Positions 1 through 8,624 of a DNA stretch of 48,760 bases are shown here, piece by piece. Position numbers and translations under genes: made by a program. Origin of the DNA: Sphingomonadaceae bacterium (lineage in GTDB: Bacteria > Pseudomonadota > Alphaproteobacteria > Sphingomonadales > Sphingomonadaceae); NCBI GenBank assembly GCA_025359445.1, contig JANYGB010000015.1, positions 1 through 48,760 of the forward strand. Direction: 5' to 3'. The notes beneath the pieces are model-generated. The model saw only the letters and a program-made list of their open reading frames with translations. It was not told the origin of the DNA and made no database searches. Every line of letters starts with the position of its first letter. The stretch's first letter is position 1.

Positions 1-102
1 ACGTGAAAGGATCAAGCGAAAGACCATCGAGCATCGGCGCTTGCAACACCGCAAGCTTGCCGCCTAACATCAACCCCAAGACGAGGCCTGCACTCCGCTA
101 AT

Positions 103-627
103 CTACGCCGCACTTTGCGCCAAATGTTCTGACGACGGACACCCCTCGGCGATCTCCAATACGAACTGTCGATATTCATCCGACCCTTTCACGAGCGGCA
201 ATCCACGGTTGGCAATCGTGCGGTCGGCAATGCCTTCCCAGATATCAAACTTCTCGTCTCGCCTTCGGCGGACCAGGTCTAGCAGTTCACTTTCGCGCTT
301 CTGGTTGAATTCTCGAAATGCAGCCACTCCTGGTGCAACCAACATTCGCGCTCGATCGAGGCGAGGCAGAAGATTCTCAAAGCCGGCTTCAAATGCAACC
401 GCGCGAGAATCGAACGCCGCCGCCGATCGATCGGCATCAGTTATAATGGCGATCCATTCACCAAGTATCGGTATAGCTAGCCGCTCGGCTGTCTGCCGGT
501 CGGAAGTTCGCAGTGAACGAGTAAACTCGCGTTTGCCAACGATCGGCCTCAATCGATTCGGCACTGCTAGGCGAAGCTGGTAGAATCCGAACTTTCCACG
601 TTGTGCGAGATGACTTGTGAGGCCCAT
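103..627 (-). pseudogene. truncated tyrosine-type integrase (DUF6538 N-terminal domain only)
   Basis: The 174-residue product starts MGLTSHLAQRGKFGFYQLR and continues with RLRPIVGKREFTRSLRTSDR. This pattern is typical of the DUF6538 domain at the N terminus of many proteobacterial phage/island integrases. Full-length members usually exceed 400 residues and end in a catalytic domain with an R...HxxR...Y set. Here the frame stops at 103-105 after the N-terminal and first helical parts, and no catalytic residues are visible. The 102 bases beyond it do not continue the frame. The gene points away from the tRNA-Pro remnant at 730-749, about 100 bp off, as expected for an integrase beside its attachment site. 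The call is a decayed or frameshifted integrase, unlikely to be active alone. The family is fairly clear; the cause of truncation is not. Confidence 0.7.
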
Positions 628-652
628 GATGTGTCAACCTTTGTAGCGACTC

Positions 653-692
653 GTGTAGCACTGACTAAAGCAACCCATTTGAATTGCTACAC
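653..692. repeat. 8-bp inverted repeat between integrase and att remnant
   Basis: GTGTAGCA at 653-660 and TGCTACAC at 685-692 are perfect inverted copies separated by 24 bp. They lie in the integrase upstream region, between its start (627) and the tRNA remnant (730-749). They could be integrase arm-type binding sites or an operator for the integrase promoter. Only the repeat itself is seen; the role is inferred. Confidence 0.35.
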
Positions 693-729
693 TCCTTGGG
701 TTTGCGTGAGATCTTGAATCCATGGATTA

Positions 730-749
730 GAATCCTGTCTCCCCGACCA
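730..749 (+). other. tRNA-Pro 3' end remnant, probable att site of the element to the left
   Basis: The 20 bases ending CTCCCCGACCA match the 3' half of a tRNA-Pro: part of the T loop, the T-stem 3' strand CCTGT, the acceptor strand CTCCCCG, discriminator A and CCA. The 5' part is lost: the bases upstream (ATGGATTA) do not pair properly with CCTGT, and no D arm or anticodon arm is present. A T-rich tract (751-760) follows. This is the usual structure of the far attachment site left when an island integrates into a tRNA gene and restores its 3' end. It lies between the integrase remnant and chromosomal catabolic genes. The intact tRNA should be outside the window. The tRNA-Pro identity is from recalled consensus. 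Confidence 0.65.
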
Positions 750-843
750 ATCTCTTTTTTCACCATCCAATTGTTGCGAGACTGCGTAACTTGTTTGCGG
801 GCGCGGCCCAACTTGGTATCGCTTGGAGCCGAGAGGACTTTCC

Positions 844-2001
844 ATGCGTGCTACCCCCGAGTTTGATTTTGCCCTGCCCGAAAGCGCGCTGATGATCCGC
901 GACGCTGCGGCGCGGTTCGCCGACGAAAAGATCGCGCCGCTCGCAGCAAAGGTTGATGCCGAGGACTGGTTCCCGCGCGACGAGTTGTGGGCGGCGATGG
1001 GCGCGCTTGGTCTGCACGGGATCACAGTCGAAGAAGAATGGGGCGGGCTTGGCCTGGGGTACCTCGATCATGTGATTGCCGTGGAAGAAGTCAGCCGCGC
1101 GTCCGCCTCGATCGGGCTCAGCTACGGCGCGCACTCGAACCTTTGCGTTAACCAGATCCGCCGCTGGGGCAACGAGGAGCAGAAGGCGAAATACCTGCCC
1201 AAGCTGGTTTCGGGCGAGCATGTTGGCAGTCTTGCGATGTCCGAAGCCGGTGCAGGATCGGACGTGGTCTCGATGAAATTGAAGGCCGAGGCGGTTCAGG
1301 GCGGATTCGTGCTCAACGGCACCAAGTTCTGGATCACCAACGCGACCTGTGCGGACACGCTGGTAGTCTATGCCAAAACCGGCGAAGGCTCACGCGGGAT
1401 CACCGCCTTCCTGATCGAAAAGGGCGATGAAGGCTTCTCCATCGGCCAGAAGATCGACAAGATGGGCATGCGCGGATCGCCCACCGCCGAGCTGGTGTTC
1501 AGCGACTGCTTCATCCCCGAAGACCGCATCATGGGGCCATTGCATGGCGGCGTTGGCGTGCTGATGAGCGGGCTCGATTACGAGCGCGTGGTGCTTGCCG
1601 GGCTCCAGCTCGGGATCATGCAGGCCTGCCTCGACACGGTCATCCCGTACCTGCGCGAGCGCAAGCAGTTTGGCAAACCGATCGGCGCGTTCCAGCTGAT
1701 GCAGGCCAAGGTGGCGGATATGTACGTCGCGCTGCAATCGGCGCGGGCTTACACTTATGCCGTCGCGCGCAATTGCGATGCTGGCCTCACCACGCGCTTT
1801 GATGCCGCCGGGGCAATCTTGCTGGCGAGCGAAAACGCCTTCCGGGTGAGCGGCGAGGCGGTGCAAGCACTGGGCGGCGCGGGCTACACCAAGGATTGGC
1901 CGGTCGAGCGGTATCTCCGCGATGCCAAGCTGCTCGATATCGGCGCGGGCACTAACGAGATCCGGCGCATGCTGATCGGCCGCGAATTGATCGGGGCATG
2001 A
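844..2001 (+). CDS. ivd: isovaleryl-CoA dehydrogenase
   Basis: This FAD-dependent acyl-CoA dehydrogenase of 385 residues probably oxidises isovaleryl-CoA to 3-methylcrotonyl-CoA in leucine breakdown. The family motif AMSEAGAGSDVVSMK, the flavin-contact segment KFWITNA and the C-terminal GGAGYTKDWPVERYLRD...GTNEIRR are all present. Glu247 in GLDYERVVLAG sits where isovaleryl-CoA dehydrogenases place their catalytic base, unlike straight-chain enzymes, which have it near the C terminus. The ATG at 844 is preceded by GAGAGGA (831-837) at 6 bp; an in-frame start at 823 lacks this. Methylcrotonyl-CoA carboxylase beta lies downstream, supporting the assignment. The stop overlaps the next ATG (ATGA). 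Confidence 0.93.
   Translation: MRATPEFDFALPESALMIRDAAARFADEKIAPLAAKVDAEDWFPRDELWAAMGALGLHGITVEEEWGGLGLGYLDHVIAVEEVSRASASIGLSYGAHSNLCVNQIRRWGNEEQKAKYLPKLVSGEHVGSLAMSEAGAGSDVVSMKLKAEAVQGGFVLNGTKFWITNATCADTLVVYAKTGEGSRGITAFLIEKGDEGFSIGQKIDKMGMRGSPTAELVFSDCFIPEDRIMGPLHGGVGVLMSGLDYERVVLAGLQLGIMQACLDTVIPYLRERKQFGKPIGAFQLMQAKVADMYVALQSARAYTYAVARNCDAGLTTRFDAAGAILLASENAFRVSGEAVQALGGAGYTKDWPVERYLRDAKLLDIGAGTNEIRRMLIGRELIGA
1969..2001 (+). repeat. direct repeat copy 1: ivd 3' tail
   Basis: This segment encodes MLIGRELIGA-stop, the genuine C terminus of isovaleryl-CoA dehydrogenase. It is nearly identical to 2341-2376, with three base differences and one 3-bp indel. Confidence 0.8.
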
Positions 2002-2339
2002 CCCTGCTTGAATTATCAGCGGCGGCGATGACGCTCACCGCGATTGCCCATTCGATAGTCGGCGAAAAGCGGTTGATCGGGCCGCTGCTGGCGCACGATA
2101 TCGATCTGTTGTCCGGATATCGCGCCAGCCTGGTTCGCTTTGCGTGGCATTTTACCAGCCTGTTGATGATTGTCACGGCGCTCGTGGTCGCGTGGCCCGG
2201 AACGCCGGTTCCGCTTATCCAGATCACCGGCGCGATGTGGCTGCTCGCCGGGGTTCTCGATGCCGGTTTAACGCGCGGCAAACACATCGGTTGGCCGTTG
2301 CTTTCAGTGGCTGGCATCATGGCACTATTAAGCGTTTGA
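1998..2339 (+). CDS. small four-helix membrane protein, unknown function
   Basis: The 113-residue protein appears to consist of about four hydrophobic helices. It has a short conserved-looking loop, AHSIVGEKRLIGPL, between helices one and two, seen in small uncharacterised inner-membrane proteins. Its ATG overlaps the ivd stop by 4 bp, so translation is probably coupled. A 33-bp copy of the ivd 3' end follows its own stop (2341-2376). The gene therefore appears to have been inserted between ivd and the ORF at 2373. No enzymatic motif is visible. Confidence 0.7.
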   Translation: MTLLELSAAAMTLTAIAHSIVGEKRLIGPLLAHDIDLLSGYRASLVRFAWHFTSLLMIVTALVVAWPGTPVPLIQITGAMWLLAGVLDAGLTRGKHIGWPLLSVAGIMALLSV

Positions 2340-2340
2340 A

Positions 2341-2376
2341 ATGCTGATCGGGCGCGAACGGATCGGGGCGGCATGA
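2341..2376 (+). repeat. direct repeat copy 2: orphan duplicate of the ivd 3' tail
   Basis: This segment encodes MLIGRERIGAA-stop and immediately follows the stop of the 1998-2339 gene. The final ATGA is the start of the next gene (2373). It duplicates 1969-2001 without the rest of ivd. Either an ancestral ivd-ORF2373 junction was opened by insertion of the 113-residue gene with a short duplication, or this is the residue of a larger tandem duplication. Confidence 0.8.
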
Positions 2377-2633
2377 GCGACACCCTCCTCCAAATCCTGC
2401 AGTGGTATGGTGCCGGTGCCAGCGTCATCGCTGCGGCGCTGGTCGCGCTCGATCTGGGCCGCAGGATTACCGGCTGGGCGTTCGTGCTGTTCGTCACCTC
2501 CTCGGCCGCGCTGATCGGGTGGGGTTTTGCCCAGCCCGATGCCAAAGGGATCGGCGTGCAGAATATCATTATGCTCGCGATTAACCTCGTCGGGGTTTAC
2601 CAACACCTCATCCGCAAAAAGGAGAGCGCATGA
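2373..2633 (+). CDS. small membrane protein, unknown function
   Basis: The 86-residue protein begins MSDTLLQILQWYGAGASVIAAALVALD and has three predicted hydrophobic segments (roughly residues 13-27, 34-50 and 60-80) and a basic C terminus (HLIRKKESA). Its start overlaps the orphan ivd tail stop, and its own stop overlaps the next ATG by 4 bp, so it belongs to the same translationally coupled unit. No family is recognised. Confidence 0.7.
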   Translation: MSDTLLQILQWYGAGASVIAAALVALDLGRRITGWAFVLFVTSSAALIGWGFAQPDAKGIGVQNIIMLAINLVGVYQHLIRKKESA

Positions 2634-3280
2634 GCGAAGGATCGCGCAAACCCAAAGCGATGGATCACGCGGTGATGGATCACCGGCTTGAGCGCTTGAT
2701 CTTCTTTTCCGACGCGGTGTTCGCCATCGCGATCACGCTGCTGGTGATCGAAATTCACGTGCCGCACCTGACCGGCAACGTGGCCGAGGCGCTCCAGGCG
2801 CTGACCGCGTTAGAGCCGTCGTTCTTCGGTTTTGCGCTTAGCTTTGTGGTAATCGGCCGGTTCTGGATGGGGCACCATTCGGCGATGGCCAGCGTCGCAA
2901 GCTATTCACCCAAGCTGCTTTGGCCAAATTTGCAACTGCTGATGGCGATCGCCTTCATCCCATTTGCCACCGCCTTCATGAGCGCCAATATCGGCCAGCT
3001 GGTGCCGACCGCGTTCTATAACGCGGTGCTGATGGTCAGCGCGCTGCTCAGCCTGCGCGTCGTCACCATGGCGCGGACGCTATGGCCGGTGGCAGAGCGG
3101 CACGGTGACTGGCTGCTGATGGGATCGCGCGGGATTGGCGTGGCGCTGGGCGCAGCGAGCGCACTGGCCTTGACGTTCTATTCTCCCATCATCAGCCAGC
3201 TGGCGCTCGTGACGATTCCGCTATGGCAGCGTCTGGCTGCGCGTATCCTCCACGCGCGGCGCAGCGCTGACGACGCTTAA
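2630..3280 (+). CDS. TMEM175-family (DUF1211) potassium channel-like protein
   Basis: The 216-residue protein has six hydrophobic segments. The first contains [21 protein letters not shown], which carries the R-x(3)-FSD signature of bacterial TMEM175 proteins, where this helix lines a potassium-selective pore. The length of about 200 residues fits the bacterial single-repeat form, which works as a tetramer. A short charged N terminus ([12 protein letters not shown]) precedes helix one. It lies between the small membrane genes and liuB with a 22-bp gap to liuB. Its link with leucine catabolism is positional only. Confidence 0.85.
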   Translation: MSEGSRKPKAMDHAVMDHRLERLIFFSDAVFAIAITLLVIEIHVPHLTGNVAEALQALTALEPSFFGFALSFVVIGRFWMGHHSAMASVASYSPKLLWPNLQLLMAIAFIPFATAFMSANIGQLVPTAFYNAVLMVSALLSLRVVTMARTLWPVAERHGDWLLMGSRGIGVALGAASALALTFYSPIISQLALVTIPLWQRLAARILHARRSADDA

Positions 3281-3302
3281 TGACCGACCCAAAGGATTTT
3301 CA

Positions 3303-4955
3303 ATGAGCGCCCCGGTTCTTACCACCACCCTTAATCCCGACAGCCCCGAAGCACAGGCGCGGGAAGCGCATAACCGAGCGCTTGCGCAGGAGCTTCGCGA
3401 CAAGGTGGCCCAGGTTGCACTGGGCGGGAACGAGAAGAGCCGTGAACGGCATACCGCGCGCGGCAAACTGCTGCCCCGTGAACGGGTGGAGCGGTTGCTC
3501 GATCCGGGCTCTCCGCTGCTCGAGATCGGGCAATTGGCGGCGGGCGACATGTATGAGGGCGAAGTACCCGGCGCGGGGATCATCACCGCGATCGGCCGCG
3601 TCTCGGGCCGCCAGTGCATGATCGTGTGCAACGATGCGACCGTGAAGGGCGGCACTTACTACCCGATGACGGTCAAGAAGCACTTGCGCGCGCAAGAGAT
3701 TGCCGAGGCCAATCACCTGCCGTGCATCTATCTGGTCGACAGCGGCGGGGCCAACCTGCCGCACCAAAGCGAGGTCTTCCCCGACCGCGACCATTTCGGA
3801 CGGATCTTTTTCAATCAGGCAAACATGAGCGCCAAAGGCATCCCGCAGATTGCCTGCGTGATGGGGAGCTGCACCGCAGGCGGAGCCTACGTCCCGGCGA
3901 TGAGCGACGAGAGCATCATCGTGCGCGGGCAAGGCACTATTTTCCTTGCGGGGCCACCGCTGGTCAAGGCCGCGACCGGCGAGGAAATTACCGCCGAAGA
4001 CCTCGGCGGCGACGAACTGCACGCGCGCAAATCGGGGGTGGTCGATCACCTCGCCGAGAACGACGAGCATGCACTGACCATCGTGCGCGATATCATCAGC
4101 CACTGCACTCCCGCGCAGGCGGGAGCCTCAGGAGGCGGCGGACGCGGGCCTGAGGCCCCCGCCTTCGCGGGGGCGCGGACCGGGATCAAGGAACCGCGCC
4201 CGCCCAAGTATGACATCGAAGACCTCTATTCGATCATTCCCGACGATGTCCGCGCGCCTTACGACGTTCATGAGGTGATCGCTCGGCTGGTCGATGGCAG
4301 TGAGTTTCATGAATTCAAGGCGCTCTACGGCAGCACGCTGGTCTGCGGGTTCGCGCATATCTGGGGGATGCCGGTCGCGATCCTCGCCAACAACGGCGTG
4401 CTGTTCAGCGAAAGCGCGGTCAAAGGCGCGCACTTCATCGAGCTCGCCTGTCAGCGCCGCATTCCGCTGCTGTTCCTGCAGAACATCTCGGGCTTCATGG
4501 TCGGCGGCAAATACGAGGCCGAGGGCATCGCCAAGCACGGCGCGAAGCTGGTCACCGCCGTTGCCACCGCGATCGTGCCCAAACTGACCGTGCTGATCGG
4601 CGGCAGCTTCGGCGCGGGCAACTACGGCATGTGCGGCCGCGCCTACTCGCCGCGCTTCCTGTTCAGCTGGCCCAACGCGCGGATTTCGGTGATGGGCGGG
4701 GAACAGGCTGCGAGCGTACTGGCGACGGTTCACCGCGATGCCGAAAACTGGACCCCGGAACAGGCCGAGGCATTCAAGGCTCCGATCCGGGCGAAGTACG
4801 AGGATGAGGGCAACCCCTATTATGCCACAGCGCGGCTGTGGGACGATGGAGTGATCGACCCGGCGCAGACGCGGGATGTTTTGGGCTTGGCCCTGGCAGC
4901 GGCGCTGGAGGCACCGATACCCGAGCGGCCCGCGTTTGGGGTGTTCCGGATGTGA
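3303..4955 (+). CDS. liuB: methylcrotonyl-CoA carboxylase, carboxyltransferase (beta) subunit
   Basis: The 550-residue biotin-dependent carboxyltransferase transfers CO2 from carboxybiotin to 3-methylcrotonyl-CoA. The carboxyltransferase fold is shown by [49 protein letters not shown], the second-half [25 protein letters not shown] and [22 protein letters not shown], and the terminal [15 protein letters not shown]. Residues about 269-291 ([22 protein letters not shown]) are not family sequence; they are encoded by the palindromic element at 4108-4174 and sit in the linker between the two crotonase-like halves. AAAGGA (3291-3296) precedes the ATG. The biotin-carrying alpha subunit is not in the window. 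The stop overlaps the next GTG (GTGA). Confidence 0.93.
   Translation: MSAPVLTTTLNPDSPEAQAREAHNRALAQELRDKVAQVALGGNEKSRERHTARGKLLPRERVERLLDPGSPLLEIGQLAAGDMYEGEVPGAGIITAIGRVSGRQCMIVCNDATVKGGTYYPMTVKKHLRAQEIAEANHLPCIYLVDSGGANLPHQSEVFPDRDHFGRIFFNQANMSAKGIPQIACVMGSCTAGGAYVPAMSDESIIVRGQGTIFLAGPPLVKAATGEEITAEDLGGDELHARKSGVVDHLAENDEHALTIVRDIISHCTPAQAGASGGGGRGPEAPAFAGARTGIKEPRPPKYDIEDLYSIIPDDVRAPYDVHEVIARLVDGSEFHEFKALYGSTLVCGFAHIWGMPVAILANNGVLFSESAVKGAHFIELACQRRIPLLFLQNISGFMVGGKYEAEGIAKHGAKLVTAVATAIVPKLTVLIGGSFGAGNYGMCGRAYSPRFLFSWPNARISVMGGEQAASVLATVHRDAENWTPEQAEAFKAPIRAKYEDEGNPYYATARLWDDGVIDPAQTRDVLGLALAAALEAPIPERPAFGVFRM
4108..4174. repeat. triple-hairpin palindromic element inserted in frame in liuB
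   Basis: Three perfect hairpins stand in tandem. One is CTCCCGC/GCGGGAG (4108-4125, loop GCAG). The second is CCTCAGG/CCTGAGG (4126-4132 with 4149-4155). The third is GCCCCCGC/GCGGGGGC (4155-4174, loop CTTC). The structure resembles intergenic REP-like sequences, yet it lies inside an open reading frame and keeps the frame. Translation gives a Gly/Ala/Pro-rich linker. Confidence 0.85.
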
Positions 4956-5863
4956 CCTATGACACCGCAATCATCGGCGGCGGCCCCGCTGGCCTGACCG
5001 CAGCGATCTACCTTGCGCGGTATCGGCGCAAGGTCGTCGTGTTCGATCGCGGGGGGAGCCGGGCGGCTTTGATCCCGACCAGCCATAATCATGCGGGGTA
5101 TCCCGGCGGCATCCACGGGGAGGACTTGCTCGCGGCGATGCGCCAGCAAGCCGCGCAGTTCGGGGCGGAATTGCGAAGTGGGGATATCGAGAGCATCGTA
5201 GCGGCGGGCCAGGCATGGCACCTCACCGGCGACGGCATCGACTTTACCGCGCGCACGGTGCTGTTCGCCACCGGCACCGTCAACCGCTACCCCGACATCC
5301 CGCGCGAGGTCCACAACGCGGCGTTGGCGGCGGGAAAATTGCGCTATTGCCCGGTGTGCGATGCATTTGAAGCCACCGACCAGCGCATTGCGGTGATTGG
5401 CGCAGAGAGCCACGGGGTCGCCGAGGCGCTGTTCCTGCGCAATTACACCGACAAAATCACGCTATTCACGATGATCCAGTGCGAGCTGCACGAGAAGGAT
5501 CGTGCCGATCTCGCCAAGGCCGGGGTGGACTGGGACCCGCGCCCGGTCGCCACCTACGACTTTTCGGGCGACGGCGTGCGTCTGGGCTTTGCCGATGGCA
5601 GCCACGCCGAGGCCGATACGCTGTACCCCGCGCTCGGCTCGGACCCCAACGACAGCCTGATCAAGCAGCTGGGACTGCGCACCTCCGCCGACGATACCAT
5701 CCTGACCGACAGCCACCAGCGGCTCGGGCTCGACGGGCTTTACGCGGCGGGCGACATCGTCTCGGGGCTCGACCAAATCAGCGTTGCGATGGGCCAAGCG
5801 GCGGTAGCGGCGACCACCCTGCACAACGATTTGCGAGCGCGCGAAGGACGGACCCCGGAATGA
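4952..5863 (+). CDS. thioredoxin-reductase-like NAD(P)/FAD-dependent oxidoreductase
   Basis: The 303-residue flavoprotein starts at GTG 4952, overlapping the liuB stop, and begins [20 protein letters not shown] (FAD Rossmann motif GxGPAG). The redox-active site is CPVCDAFE instead of the CATC of classical TrxB. The second nucleotide motif reads [15 protein letters not shown], which lacks the usual GxGxxA spacing. The C-terminal FAD motif [26 protein letters not shown] is intact. It is about the length of TrxB but is likely a TrxR-like disulfide reductase of unknown substrate. Its place between liuB and caiB by overlapping codons suggests co-expression; no direct role in leucine catabolism is evident. 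Confidence 0.85.
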   Translation: MTYDTAIIGGGPAGLTAAIYLARYRRKVVVFDRGGSRAALIPTSHNHAGYPGGIHGEDLLAAMRQQAAQFGAELRSGDIESIVAAGQAWHLTGDGIDFTARTVLFATGTVNRYPDIPREVHNAALAAGKLRYCPVCDAFEATDQRIAVIGAESHGVAEALFLRNYTDKITLFTMIQCELHEKDRADLAKAGVDWDPRPVATYDFSGDGVRLGFADGSHAEADTLYPALGSDPNDSLIKQLGLRTSADDTILTDSHQRLGLDGLYAAGDIVSGLDQISVAMGQAAVAATTLHNDLRAREGRTPE

Positions 5864-6993
5864 ACGAGACCATTCACCCCCTCTCCGGCCTCAAGGTCGT
5901 CGAACTCGCGCGCATCCTCGCCGGGCCGTGGGCGGGGCAGATCTTCGCTGACCTTGGCGCGGACGTGATCAAGATCGAAAGCTCGGCCGGCGACGATACG
6001 CGGCAGTGGGGCCCGCCGTTCATAACCTATGCCGACGGGTCAAGCGATGCTGCCTACTTCCACGCCGCCAATCGCGGCAAGACATCGGTGGTGATCGATT
6101 TTGCCACGCCCGAGGGCCAAGCCGAGGTGCGGCGGCTGGTCGCGGATACCGATGTGGTGATCGAAAATTTCAAGGTCGGCACACTAGCCAAATACGGGCT
6201 CGATTACGCCAGCTTGTCCGCTGAAAACCCGCGCTTGGTTTATTGTTCGATCACCGGTTTCGGGCAGGACGGACCCTATGCCAGCCGCCCGGGCTATGAT
6301 TTCATCATCCAGGGGATGAGCGGGGTGATGGACCTGACCGGCGATCCCGATGGGCCGCCGCAGAAGATCGGCGTGGCCTTTGCCGACATCATGACCGGGC
6401 TTTATTCGGTAATCGCGATCCAGGCCGCGTTGGCGGCACGCGAGGTTTCGGGGCGCGGTGATCACATCGACATGGCACTGTTCGATGTGATGACCGGGGT
6501 GCTGGCCAATCAGGCGCAGAATTATCTGGTTACGGGGCAAACGCCGCGCCGACTGGGCAATACCCATCCCAACATAACGCCTTACGCCGTGTTCCCGACC
6601 AGCGATGGCTGGTTCATCCTTGCAGTTGGGAATGACAGCCAGTTCCGCAAATTCTGCGCGGCGATGGGGCTGGATGCGTTGGCGCAGGACGCCCGGTTCA
6701 CCAGCAACGCGATGCGGCTCGAACATCGCGGCGTGTTCGAAGTGCTGGTGGCCGAGGCGACCCGGCTGCGCACGCGCGCAGATTTGCTGGAACTGCTGGA
6801 GGAAGCGGGCGTGCCGGCCGGTCCGATCAATTCGGTGGCCGACGCTTTTGCCGATCCGCAGATTATCGCGCGGCAGATGCAGCAAGCTTTCGTTACGCCG
6901 GATGGGCAGGAAATCGCCGGAGTGCGCACCCCGATCAGGTTCGGGCAGATGGCGCTCAAGCTTGGCGCGGCGGCCCCGAAACTGGCGGGTTAA
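5860..6993 (+). CDS. CaiB/BaiF (class III) CoA-transferase
   Basis: The 377-residue protein begins [20 protein letters not shown] and carries family III CoA-transferase features: [19 protein letters not shown] at the N terminus, [35 protein letters not shown], and Asp204 in [13 protein letters not shown], the expected catalytic aspartate that forms the acyl-enzyme anhydride. The C-terminal part ([21 protein letters not shown]) is also typical. The start at 5860 overlaps the preceding stop (ATGA); an upstream in-frame extension lies within the flavoprotein gene and is rejected. The acyl donor and acceptor cannot be read from sequence. Operon context suggests a branched-chain or short-chain acyl-CoA. 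Its 3' end overlaps the emrB-like gene tail to tail. Confidence 0.9.
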   Translation: MNETIHPLSGLKVVELARILAGPWAGQIFADLGADVIKIESSAGDDTRQWGPPFITYADGSSDAAYFHAANRGKTSVVIDFATPEGQAEVRRLVADTDVVIENFKVGTLAKYGLDYASLSAENPRLVYCSITGFGQDGPYASRPGYDFIIQGMSGVMDLTGDPDGPPQKIGVAFADIMTGLYSVIAIQAALAAREVSGRGDHIDMALFDVMTGVLANQAQNYLVTGQTPRRLGNTHPNITPYAVFPTSDGWFILAVGNDSQFRKFCAAMGLDALAQDARFTSNAMRLEHRGVFEVLVAEATRLRTRADLLELLEEAGVPAGPINSVADAFADPQIIARQMQQAFVTPDGQEIAGVRTPIRFGQMALKLGAAAPKLAG

Positions 6994-8612
6994 TGCGGGA
7001 TATCGGCTGACGGCGAGTCCTCATCGGAAGCCACCCGGCGGCGCAAATCGGCTTTGCTCATGAAAATCACCAAAGGTGCAGCCAGCAGGCTGAGCCACAT
7101 CATCAAATAGAAATCGTCGATATAGGCGATCATTGCGGCCTGGCGGTTTACCATTGCGTCGATGTACGCAAGTCCGGCCTCGCCTAATGACTGGAACCGA
7201 TCAACGGTTGAGACGTCAATTATATCGGTGAACGAGGACGTGACATGCGCGGCAAGATCGGAATGGCTGACCTGCAAATTGTGCGCGAGCTGCGATGTAA
7301 CGATCGAAATCCCCACTGACGAGCCGATCGAGCGCGACAGGTTAAGCAAGCTCGATCCATCGGTTCGCAGCATCGGCGGCAAAGTGGCGAAAGCGCTGGC
7401 ATTGAGCGGAATGAACACCAACCCCATGCCAATTCCCTGAATGAATCCCGAAGTTGCGATGTGGTAATAGTCAGTGCCGAGCGACCACGAAGCCATTTCC
7501 CACAGCGATAACGCGGCGATGCTGAACCCCCCAGCGATGAGGATGCGCGGGTCAAAACCTTTGCGCAGGACATAGCCTGAAAATTGCATCGCCAGCAGGG
7601 TACCGATCCCGCGCGGCATCAGTGCTTGACCTGTATCGATCACACCGTAGCCAAACAGGCGCTGCAGCATCGGCGGCAGCAGTGCCATGGTTGCAAACAT
7701 CACTACCCCGATGACCAGGCTGAACACCAGTCCGAACACATAGTTGGGATCGGCAAACAAGTGCCGGTTGAACAGCGGCTCGCGCGCAGTCGTGAAGTGG
7801 ATCACGGCGATCCACACGGCCGAGATTGTCAGAAAAGCGTAAAGCCACGCCTCCTTGGATTGAAACCAGTCGATATGATTGCCCCGGTCGAGCAGCAATT
7901 GCAGCGCAGTTAGCGCCATTGCGACCAGCGCGAAGCCGAACCCGTCGAATTTGCGGCGGATCAGCCCGCGCGAAGGCAAGGTCGCCGCGAGAATCGCCAG
8001 CGAGATGATCCCGAGCGGCACGTTGACGTAAAACACCGCACGCCAGTTCCAGTTTTCAGTCAGATAGCCGCCCAGCAGCGGCCCCAGGATCGGCCCGACC
8101 ATGATCCCCATCCCCCACACCGCCATCATCTGCGATTGGCGCGAAGGTTTGTTGGTATCGATCATCGCAGCTTGGCTAAGCGGGCCAATGAAGGCACCGG
8201 TCGCGCCTTGTAGCGCGCGGAACAGGACCATCTGTCCAACATTCTGCGCCAACCCGCAGAGCATCGAAGACAAGACGAATCCGGTTACGGACAGCATGAA
8301 CAGCCGCCGCGAACCGATCCGGTCAGCCAACCATCCCGTAATTGGCATCGCGATGGCGACAGCTACAATGTAGCTGGTCAAAACCCAGCTGATCTCGTCC
8401 GAGGTAGCGCCAAGCGAACTTTGCATGTGCGGGATTGCGACATTGGCGATCGTGGTGTCCAGCACCTGCAGCAACGACGCCATCATCACCCCGACTGCCA
8501 CCAGTAAAGAATTGGCAACCGGCAGCGTCGCGACGTCATCCGCTGCGGTCAGCAAGCGCGGGCCGCCGCCTTTCGGCGCGGCACGGCCCGAAGGGGAGGC
8601 AGCGGTGGCCAT
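6990..8612 (-). CDS. DHA2-family multidrug efflux permease (EmrB/QacA type)
   Basis: The 540-residue major facilitator has about fourteen hydrophobic segments. Segment 2 to loop 2-3 reads WVLTSYIVAVAIAMPITGWLADRIGSRRLF (DHA2 motif A with LADRIG). LFRALQGATGAFIGPLSQA and GPILGPLLGGYLTENWNWRAVFYVNVPLG match the EmrB motif C region. A Pro/Ser-rich 25-residue N-terminal tail precedes the first helix. It is the last gene of a marR-emrA-emrB order, 12 bp after the EmrA-like gene. It probably forms a tripartite pump with that adaptor and an outer-membrane channel encoded elsewhere. The drug substrates cannot be inferred. Confidence 0.92.
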   Translation of the reverse strand: MATAASPSGRAAPKGGGPRLLTAADDVATLPVANSLLVAVGVMMASLLQVLDTTIANVAIPHMQSSLGATSDEISWVLTSYIVAVAIAMPITGWLADRIGSRRLFMLSVTGFVLSSMLCGLAQNVGQMVLFRALQGATGAFIGPLSQAAMIDTNKPSRQSQMMAVWGMGIMVGPILGPLLGGYLTENWNWRAVFYVNVPLGIISLAILAATLPSRGLIRRKFDGFGFALVAMALTALQLLLDRGNHIDWFQSKEAWLYAFLTISAVWIAVIHFTTAREPLFNRHLFADPNYVFGLVFSLVIGVVMFATMALLPPMLQRLFGYGVIDTGQALMPRGIGTLLAMQFSGYVLRKGFDPRILIAGGFSIAALSLWEMASWSLGTDYYHIATSGFIQGIGMGLVFIPLNASAFATLPPMLRTDGSSLLNLSRSIGSSVGISIVTSQLAHNLQVSHSDLAAHVTSSFTDIIDVSTVDRFQSLGEAGLAYIDAMVNRQAAMIAYIDDFYLMMWLSLLAAPLVIFMSKADLRRRVASDEDSPSADIPH

Positions 8613-8624
8613 ACGCGCCGGATT

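Noticed and set aside
1..70. - strand open stretch from ATG 70 running off the left end (MLGGKLAVLQAPMLDGLSLD)
   Set aside because: Too short to judge. No ribosome site, and similar peptides can arise opposite other genes.
730..749. Complete tRNA-Pro gene
   Set aside because: Only the 3' acceptor strand and part of the T arm are present. There is no 5' acceptor strand, D arm or anticodon arm.
687..1025. Open frame running through the tRNA remnant (ends with SGRQDSNPW...)
   Set aside because: The SGRQDSNP-type peptide is a common artefact of translating the complement of tRNA 3' ends.
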